Assembly: GCA_003024785.1 (NCBI GenBank)
Contig: PUQB01000527.1
Location: 1 to 64,000 of the forward strand
Source of the DNA: Selaginella tamariscina
Lineage: Eukaryota; Streptophyta; Lycopodiopsida; Selaginellales; Selaginellaceae
Reading direction: 5' to 3'
Length of the DNA stretch: 64,000 nt
Shown here: one piece after another, positions 56,028-64,000 of the stretch
Numbering within the stretch: the first letter of the stretch is position 1
Layout: each line of letters starts with the position of its first letter
Position numbers and translations under genes: made by a program
Notes under the pieces: model-generated
Databases searched by the model: none
Seen by the model: only the letters and a program-made list of their open reading frames with translations
What the model was told of the DNA's origin: nothing

Positions 56028-59000
56028 ATGGCATTACAAGCGTGTCCACGACCGGCTGCGTACAGACAGGATGTGATAGGCATGGAGGAGGGTAACGATG
56101 AACTTGAGGAGGGTGAGGCCTTTGAACCCAACGACACGACCGACCTCAACTTTCCACATCTTGTAAGTTGCAACAACGCTGTCTTCCAGTTGTTTCATCT
56201 GATCGCTAAAAGCTTTCCAGGAGCTCAAGCTAGCAGAAGTCTTGGGCCATGCTCGCAAGGATTTTGAAGGAGGCATCTACGCGGATAAACTAGGTATGTC
56301 TGATCAACTGGGTGATCGCCTTTTTCACGAGTGGAAATGCAGGGTCTAAGTTCGGAGGATATGGAACTTTCTTACCGACAGTCCCTGCGGCTCCGCCGCC
56401 GCCCCCTACGTCCGGAAGGAGATCGCCCCTTTGGGCACAAACTTCACCCGAAGTAAGTAGTAAGTTTTCTGACAAGAGAGTTTTATTTGATCTTCTTGCC
56501 TCCTTTTTAGGAGGTGAAGCGCGAGAATGGCATCGTTCAGTCAAAATCTGAGGATGTTAAGAAGCCTTTCACGCTGAGAATAAAAATGGGGCCGGACGTA
56601 CGGGCCAAGAATGCTGCCATCTATAACAAGCTCGGCTTCTCTTCGCCTTCCATTTCCGAGGATGACGAAGACGAGGAAATATCCTCCCCGGAAAGCCCTG
56701 ACAGGAGCCCGGCATCCATGATTCAGGTCTCTCTCTCCCTCTCTCCCTCCCTCTCTGACTTTTGTGGTTCTCGCAGTTCATACTGTCGCACCGGCCTCCT
56801 CCTCTCCTCTCTCCTTTGCCGGATCTGATTCAGAAGGAGAAGTCAACTTCAAAAACTGCCAAGGCTTGTGAACGTAAGCAGCAGGGAAGAAGAGAAGTTT
56901 CAGTGGATGATAGCGGTACGGAGCAGATGAAGCAGAGCAAGGCCGGTAGGCTCCATGAAGACGCGAACAGAGCTGGCATCGAAGCTGGCAAAGTGTTATC
57001 TAAGAAGGAGAACAGGCAGGGGGTGAAAGCACAGATTTCTTTGGAGGAGGGTTCTTCCGACAAGAGAAAGTTCAAAGACGGTGTGGAGTTTGAGAGTCTA
57101 AAGAAGAGACACAAGTCAAACAGCAGCACAGGAAGCATTGAAACTAATGCTTCTAAGGAAGGTAAGAAACACCGGAAGCAACCGTTGGTTGTTCTTCCGG
57201 AGGAGAAGAAGAAAGCTAAGGTCAAGGCAGAAGCACCCGAGGCAGGGTTGACTAAAGCAAGGGCAACGAAAGTTGTGAAGAAGAGTGAGCCGCAGCAGCC
57301 AGCTGCATTTCTGATTCCAGATGCTGTAGTTGCACCGCCTGCAATCATAAAAGAGAACTGGGTTGAATGTGAGGAATGCCATCAATGGCGCCTTCTTCCT
57401 CCGACAATGGATCCGCCCTCGCAGGCAGATACGTGGCTCTGCTCAATGAGCACATGGCTGTAAGTTCCTTTCGTTCTTCCTTTTGCCATGGCTTTCGGTT
57501 CTAATGGGGAGCTTTTCTCCAGGCCGCCAGGAATGAACAACTGCAGCTTCACTGAAGAGCAAACAACCAATGCTCTGTACACTTCCCTTGGTATTTCTCA
57601 ATGTCCTGTTCCTGTTGATCCAGCCTCCGCCACCCTTCCGCCACTTCCAGTCGCCCTTCCTGCAACCGAACCAAAGCTGGTACAAACTAAGAAAGCCTCA
57701 GATGGGAAGCTGGGAAGGACGCCGCAGCAGAAGAGGGATAAGCCGCCCAAGCAACAGCTTGCGGAAGGTATGCATTTGATTTCACTTGATTGTTTCCTGC
57801 TGCTAGAGTTACATCCTGTCTGTTAGATGCCAACGAGGAGAAGAGGAAGAAGAAGAAGAAGAGGCCCTTGTCTGAGGAGCCTCCTGTGGCCAAGAAGATT
57901 AAATCGGAAGAAGGCCTTCAACGTGGCAAACATGCACACACAGAGGAGCCATGTGAGATGGACGAAGATGACGAGAGGGGCAAAATGCCAAGACTATGAA
58001 GAAAGAGAAGCATGACGAAGATAAAAAAGGAGAAGATGGAGGAGCGCGAAGAGACCAAGGAGAGAGGAGGCATGTTGAGGATTTGCCTGGGAAGCTGTCC
58101 AAGTATATCAAGCCTGACAAAATCTCTAAAGGAAAAAAACAGTTTCCGAAGTTAGGCACAGCAAGGCTCAGGCTTGTGCAAAACTGAGTAATGACGGCAC
58201 AGAGCAGAAGAGGAAAAAGAATTTGTCGCCTCCGTCCCGTGCGATTCTGTGGACGCATTCCGTATTGGTCATGATTCTGCCCAAGGATTAAACTTTGTGG
58301 ACAAGGAGTTCCGGAAGAATACATACGACGAAGAGAACCATTGTAGATCCTTGGAGTTACAGAGTGCTGATCTTGTTGAACACGAGACTGATGGCACCAA
58401 GCACTTTAAGGAATGGCAGGAGGACAGTTCTTGGGACGAGGCAGACAAAAAGCAGCGGACTTGGGACAGAGATGACAGATACAGGGATGGGAATGATGAA
58501 AGGGACAGGGATTTGGATTCCAAGTGGGAGAAACGGGAGGACAGGCACAGGGAGGAAAAAAATCCCAGGAAGAGCATCAGAAGAGTGGAAGGAGGCGAAG
58601 TTCGGCTGAAGTACGCTGATGCGTTGAAGGGGGACACGAGGAAGGTAGGGTTGGGAAAGACAACACAGATGACAGTCGCAGAAAAGGAGCAGTCGAGTGT
58701 TTGGAGGGAAAAGAGCTCATGGATAGAAAGGATGCGTCCTCGCTTGCGAGCAATGCTATCAAAGCGGCCACAAATCTGAAGCATACTGCTGATCGTCTGA
58801 AGGTTGTTGCGTTATGGTTTTCGCCATGATGATTTTGACTTGTCATGTATTGCAGGACGAAACTGCTACGGATATCTATCTCCAGGCGGCTCTGAAGTTT
58901 CTGCAAGGAGCTGCGCTTATGGAGAGTGTGACTTTGTATAACGACACTGCTGTTCTGTTCAAGTGAGTCTGATTCCAAGCTTGTAGCCTTATGTTTGCTG

Positions 59001-59671
59001 ACCTGCGGGTTTTGATATAGATATTGTGCTGGCCAATATGAGCGGGCAAACGACATGCCGGGTGCTGTGCTCGCATATAAGTGTGCAGCGGTGGCACGTT
59101 TCCGCTTAGTGATGGTAAAGAATCCATCAATGAGCAGAGACCGTGCGGATCTTCAGGCAGCGTTGCATCGGGCTCCTGCAGCAAATCAGCCAGCCCCAGC
59201 CACAGGTTGTTTTTTGATGTTGAGTTTAACGTGTGCATAAATAATATATATAATCATGCAGGGGAACGCCGTCTTCGTCTTCGGCGTCTGACCTGGACAA
59301 CTTGAATAGTCAGATGATCCCGTGGAGAAAATCTTCTCCAGCGTCAGCAAAGGTACTCTGTCGCCATTGGTTCAAGGCTCCGAAAGTGTCCCTGCTGCAC
59401 TCCAGCCTACTCTAGATCGATTCGTGCGGAATGTAAGTGCAGTATATTCACAAACTTATGAATGAGCTCTTTTTGTGTACAGACGGCAGATGTATTTGAT
59501 GCGTTTGACGTATGGAATAAGGCAGACTGTGTGTTGGCTGCGGTTGTAACAGCCAAGGGTTTGAGTTCGGACAAGCTGACCGCCTTGGAGAAGGTTGGGA
59601 GCGTCGGATTCAGCGATGTCGAGGCACTGGTACGTCTTGTCAACCAAGCACTAGAGGCTCTTGGTCGATAA
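56028..59671 (+). CDS. CW-type zinc-finger protein (plant CW-domain nuclear factor)
   Basis: CW domains read histone H3 lysine-4 methylation. Order: acidic start (ELEEGEAFEPND); a plant-specific block AEVLGHARKDFEGG ... GSKFGGYGTFLPT; KPFTLRIKMGPD; an acidic segment; a Lys-rich linker; the CW finger (NWVECEECHQWRLLPPTMDP, DTWLCSMSTW, NNCSFTEE, with the four Cys and Trp residues); a long Lys/Glu-rich coil; and an alpha-helical C-terminal domain (DIYLQAALKFLQGAALME, QYERANDMPGAVLAYKC). Clear exons are 56028-56162, 56221-56293, 56343-56452, 56511-56726, 56777-57459, 57523-57767, 57827 to 58802, 58856-58962, 59021-59205, 59262 to about 59432 and 59483-59671. The Lys-rich exon has several one-base frame changes in A and G runs (near 57975, 58135, 58230, 58710). 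Nuclear role is inferred. Confidence 0.85.
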
Positions 59672-59791
59672 AAAGGATTATTTCTTCTTTTTGTGAGTGA
59701 ATGAGGAGAGGAGAGTTTTATTTGTGTGTAATATATATAGTCAACAACAATGTCCGCTTCATGTACAATGCGTTAGTAATACAAATCCCAC

Positions 59792-60099
59792 TCAAAATAC
59801 CTGGTTTTCCGTTGATGATGACATTGACTCTAGTAGTTGTTGAATCTCAGTCAGTGACATGCCAGATTTCTTGAGCCACTGAATGCCCTATAAAGACGAA
59901 TAATAAGTGTGCGCGCGCGCGGGTGTGTGTTCTGCGCGCATACTTGTTGGAGATCCGTCTCTACGCCATAGCCGCAGCAATACATTTGGCCTACATAAGC
60001 CTGCATGGCCCGATCGCCCTGCTTGGCCTGCTCAAGCGCGTCTGTGAACCACTTCCGCACGCAATCCGCTACCACTTGAGGAAGTGGCCTTCTCTCCAT
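59792..60099 (-). CDS. Small Sel1/TPR-like protein
   Basis: Two exons, 60099-59944 and 59887-59792, make an 83-residue protein. MERRPLPQVVADCVRKWF and the following EQAKQGDRAMQAYVGQMYCC, GYGVETDLQQGIQWLKKS fit one Sel1-like helical repeat (AxxGDxxxQxxxGxMYxxGxGVxxDxxxxxxWxxKA) as in small plant Sel1 proteins. The function is unknown; such repeats mediate protein contacts. The intron is 56 bp. It converges with the CW gene, 120 bp between stop codons. Confidence 0.8.
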
Positions 60100-61118
60100 A
60101 CCTAGGGTTTTTCAGCGGGCCATACAGGTATATACGCATCTTTTCTACTGCCTTTAATCGTTGACTAATAACACTCATCAGCAATCGCATCTTAATTACA
60201 CGCGCGCAGGCAGCCATGAATCCCTACTCATTATCCTTCTTGACCGAATGAGTTAGACGATAAGTTGAGGTGAACCCTAAACAGGTTCGTAGTAACAACA
60301 TGAAGTCAATGAAACTTTCCATGCCGGTCAAGGCATGGCTTCCGTTAACAAGTTCGCCAACACGTATAAAGGTTGTCATAAATTTTGTAAAAGGCGTTGC
60401 ATGATGAGCACGGTTTATATCCCAAGCAACTAGATTGCTCGAATTTTGTATTTCATCCGCAACTATTTATTGTTCCACTAACAACCCTATTATTATGGTG
60501 TTTCACTCGAGAGATTTATAAACACAAACACAACTTAACACATCGTCACCTTATATAATATATAAGTAGTAAAGTGCCCAATGCCATTCGACGGCCTTAT
60601 ATAATATATAAGTAAACTCCATTCGACGGGACAAAGCAGACAAAGGATAGTGACTGTACCTCACGTGTGTATATGGGAGTTTTTTCTGACACATGTGAAG
60701 TAAGTGTCTATGTGTGAATGCAGCTTGGTAATATGCGTGGATAAAATGAAAAATACAACACGCATATAATGAAAAATACAAATGTCCAAAATCAGTTGAA
60801 CATGAGTTTGACTCATAAACTGGAGTGTTTGAAATGAAAAGTGCTGGCCCTACTCAAGACTTCATTGGCATGAGTGTTCAAAACATTATTTATGTTCATG
60901 CGGATGGAATGTCCACAAGCTTGATCAACAACAAATGAACATTGAGTGGGTATTTCCTCAAATGAATGTGCAAGATGGTTGAGTAATCCAATGGTTACTC
61001 TTATTTAAGATGTTGCCATACAAGTAAGCAATGAACATGTAAGCATGTTTATTTTACCGTGGATTGGTCCTTGACGAGGTTGGATAATCAAATATAAGAA
61101 AAGAAATAAAATGAGACA
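60100..61118. other. Intergenic DNA, no gene seen
   Basis: AT-rich, with an imperfect direct repeat of GGCCTTATATAATATATAAGTA near 60550-60615. A purine-rich stretch (GAAAAGAAATAAAATGAGACA) ends at 61118 immediately before an LTR-A start and could be a polypurine tract. Confidence 0.4.
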
Positions 61119-62236
61119 TGTCATAGTTTTTATTATAATTTTACTTTCTTTACTTTCTGTACTACGTTGTTAGGCTTCGGATGTAATTGAAACAACCCCA
61201 CCTTGTTAGATTACGTATTTTGGGATAGTCTAGCCAATTGTCTTTAAGCATATAGAGAAACTTTAGGTAAAGTAGAACTTACTCTCTTCTCATTTTTTAT
61301 TCATAGTTAAATATTGTTTAGTTGGTTTGGTGACATGCAAATAGGATCGGTTGCCTTACCCATGGGGTGGATTCAAGATTAAGTTAAGAGTTTAACTCAC
61401 TAAACATTTAGTGCTAAGCCACTCTCACAATTCAAAAGAGGGGGGGGCTATGTGGGCTCCGTCACATAAATGAAGTATGGATGTTACAGTGAGAGTTTAT
61501 GGGTATGGATGTTGTAGTGAGAGTTTATGGGTATGGATGTTGTAGTGAGAGTTTATGGGTATGGATGTTGTAGTAAGAGTTTATGGGTTCATAAGTGAAC
61601 TCGTTAGGTTATCCAACCTTTATCATGGTGAATCTGCACTTAGGAGGTTTTATTGAAGCACATATTCTACTAGTTAGAGGTTGAGACATGTCTCAAACTT
61701 CCTCCTTTTGCAACTAAATATGACATATTTGTATCCTTGTTTAATTGTGGACATGGATTCTTGAATGATAGGTTTGTTTTACCATGTTCTTGAAAGTTCA
61801 CAAAAGGGTTCTAAAGTTGACATCTACAAGCCATGTTTGTGGCACCATGTGTAGCTCTTAAGTTGAAGGGGTTATGACAAGATAACTCACATCTTGGGAA
61901 ATAATGTCAAATGAACATGTGACACTAGGCTAGAAAATACATGATACAATGCCTAAAGCACGCCCTTTAGGGTTGTGTCATGAGTTCAATGCCGAAGAGT
62001 TGTATACTCTAACAAGTGTGTTTATGTTCTTATTAGGGTGCATTCCCTCAAGAAGGTTAAGTCTCGTAATTAAATGTGCTAGTTGGCACACTTATGTTTA
62101 AGGGTTGATCATTAGCGCTTTTTTGTGAAGCACTCACGAGTGGTGTGCTTGGGGTTGTCCAAACTTAGCCATAGTAAGTTTGTGTCATAATTTTTATTAA
62201 GACTCTTCTTTACTTTGGACGTTGATTGTTGTTACT
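61119..62236 (+). repeat. LTR-A copy, truncated and rearranged
   Basis: Starts TGTCATAGTTTTTA and follows LTR-A order to the GTCCAAACTTAGCC block. A second short LTR-A start (GTGTCATAATTTTTATTAAGAC) appears at 62187 and is cut at 62236 by LTR-B sequence. Confidence 0.55.
61480..61582 (+). repeat. Tandem repeat, about 28-bp unit, four copies
   Basis: Four near-identical copies of GTATGGATGTTGTAGTGAG plus AGTTTATGG inside LTR-A. Other LTR-A copies have one unit at this point. Confidence 0.85.
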
Positions 62237-62945
62237 AATCATCGGGGACTCTGTATGCCAGATATGGGGTGACTTACAAAGCCATGGTGGTCGCCAGGAC
62301 ACTATTACAAGTGTCCAATTCCAAGGGTTCGCACCAATGAGCCGGCCTTAACCTTGGGAGCATTGGGAGGTGCTATGATGGCCTCTACCTAGACGCTGTG
62401 AGGGCCTATGTACATGTGGGTAGGAGTTCCACTATGCGCAATGTTGTTGCCCCCTTGATGGTATTGCGTTAGGTTGGGATCAGAGCAAGAGGAGAGTAAT
62501 CGGGAGAGATGAAGACAAAAGGAATCTACAGATATACATATATTGCCTGGCTGGATACAGTGTGGCCCTAGAGAAGGTGGAGCAAGATACAAAGAAGAAC
62601 ACTGACTTGAAGGACCCTGACCCCCTACTAGCCTTCCTGCTTATATAAAGGGTCGACCAGTGCTAGATCCTAGTTCTAGGTGGCACTCTCTCACTGGTCT
62701 GGCGCCCTGTGACAACGTCCTACCTGTAGCATTTATGCGCCTCCCTCACACATGAGTCCCTGAGTTAAGCGCTGCCTAATAGTTGTCATTGTCGGTGAGT
62801 ACCTACTGTACCTTCCTCGCTTGACCGCTCCATCCTGTCACTCATTTGTGTTGATTGGCGATTTGACGGTGGTCAACTCATCGTCAACCAGATGCCCGAA
62901 CTTATTTGTTGGCACATTCTTGGGCCATGTGCTTCCTGATCCTAG
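62237..62945 (-). mobile_element. Truncated LTR-B (3' LTR plus short interior piece)
   Basis: 62237-62890 is a degenerate reverse-orientation LTR-B (TCATCGGGGAC ... GTCAACCA). The next ~52 bp (GATGCCCGAACTTATTTGTTGG, then GGCCATGTGC) match the 3' interior of the full element just before its 3' LTR at 41700-41753, so this is a truncated element, not a solo LTR. Confidence 0.8.
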
Positions 62946-63855
62946 GTCATGCCAGAGTGGTCGCATGTCAGAATTTTTACCTAGTGCCACAAAGGCGGCT
63001 TGTTGTCATGACTTGATATAAAATACAGGATACAGGATACGAGATACAGGATATGCCTACAAAATATACTTACAGGATATACCTACAGGATAAAGGACAT
63101 TATTTTTATCTCATTGACTAGATTAGCTCTTGGAGTATATTTTTAGCTCATGACTAGATTAGCTCTTGGAGTATATTTTTAGCTCATGACTAGATTAGCT
63201 CTTGGAGTATATTTTTAGCTCATGCCTAGATTAGCTCTTGGAGTTGTGAGCATAAAAGCTCTGACCTAATTGCTTTTGAGTCAAGCCTCCTTGCTCTTTA
63301 ATCGCAGAATGATTGGTGTTACTAGTAATAATTGTACAACAGGATAAGAACTAGGAACAAGACGAGAACAGAAGGCAATGAGCAAAACAAGAACAGGAGG
63401 CAAGGAGCACGACAAGAACAGGAGGAAAGGAGCAAAACAAGAACAGGAGACAAGGAGCAAAACAAGAACAAGACAAGAATGATCGTAAAATAACTAGTAT
63501 TGATAATAACTAATTATATAACAATTAGGTTGGAGCTTTTATGCTCACAACTCCAAGAGCTAATCTAGGCATGAGCTAAAAATATACTCCAAGAGCTAAT
63601 CTAGTCATAAGCTAAAAATAATGTCCTTTATCTTGTAGGTATATCGTGGAACTCGTCCTTAGGGAGGAGGTGCTGTTATGACCCGATATAGGATACAAGA
63701 TATAGGATGTAAGATACAAGATATGGGATATAAGATATGCCTACAAGATATACCTACAGGATATGCTTATAGGATATGCCTACAGGATATGCTTATAGGA
63801 TATGCCTACATGATATACCTACAGGATATACTTATAGATATACTTACAGGATAAG
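62946..63855. repeat. Composite element: inverted-repeat arms, tandem repeats and direct flanks
   Basis: Arms 63076-63261 and 63533-63645 are inverted copies (GATAAAGGACATTATTTTTA ... GTGAGCATAAAAGCTC); the left arm has two extra copies of a 36-bp unit (GACTAGATTAGCTCTTGGAG plus TATATTTTTAGCTCAT). The loop holds four copies of a ~30-bp AAGAACAGGAG.CAAGGAGCA unit (63354-63475). The outer flanks (63005-63075 and about 63676-63850) share TATGAC..GATATA and arrays of TACAGGATATGCCTA in direct orientation. No protein frame. Confidence 0.75.
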
Positions 63856-64000
63856 TGTCATAGTTTTTACTATGACTCGACCCTTTACTTTGGGGTTTGA
63901 CTGTTGTTACCTACCGAGTTGTGTGGCAAACCTAGTTGTAGTGAGAAACAGCCCGCTTAGTGCACTTAGGTGTTTAGGGGTAGTCCGCCGGCTGTCACTA
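63856..64000 (+). repeat. LTR-A start, cut by the window edge
   Basis: TGTCATAGTTTTTACTATGAC through the GCACTTAGGTGTTTAGGGGTAG block; closest in sequence to the copy at 681. Confidence 0.7.

Overview
The window looks like nuclear DNA of a land plant, most probably a lycophyte of the Selaginella type. This is inferred from plant-specific genes (an EIN2 orthologue, an SnRK2 kinase, a long PLS-type PPR gene, a plant CW-finger protein), introns mostly about 40-85 bp long, very compact head-to-head and tail-to-tail gene islands, and plant-type LTR retrotransposons between the islands. No species was identified by any search.

Layout. 1-7.7 kb is gene-free repeat DNA built from a long-LTR family (here LTR-A, about 1.6-1.7 kb) and a solo LTR of a second family (LTR-B). 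7.7-16.8 kb is gene island 1: EIN2 (-), an MBD4-like DNA glycosylase (+), a DPP-IV-like serine peptidase (-) and an SnRK2 kinase (+). 16.8-20.7 kb is repeats. 20.7-34.0 kb is the most interesting block, a candidate giant DNA transposon. Its left half has minus-strand genes for a protein with a ParB-like domain and a methyltransferase-like domain, and for an FCP1/HAD-type phosphatase. Its right half has a plus-strand DUF7869-like DDE transposase candidate. Between these divergent genes lie two arrays of an 18-bp CpG-rich palindrome (GGCGGGATTAATCCCGCC) spaced 44-45 bp, separated by microsatellite DNA. 34.28-42.44 kb is one complete LTR-B element (TSD TATAG) with a nested solo LTR-B (TSD CTCAT). 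42.4-47.5 kb is AT-rich DNA, an LTR-A copy and a Ty1/copia fragment. 47.7-60.1 kb is gene island 2: a WD40 protein (-), a DDA1-like SAP protein (+), a PPR protein (+), a second SAP-domain protein (-), a CW-type zinc-finger protein (+) and a small Sel1-type protein (-). 60.1-64 kb is repeats again.

Reading note. Many conserved genes and the transposon genes can be read only if one assumes single-base length changes, mostly in short homopolymers (G3/G4, A4/A5, T4/T5). Because ordinary housekeeping-type genes are hit as well, consensus error in a long-read assembly is the simplest explanation. The frameshifts should not by themselves be taken as proof of pseudogenes.
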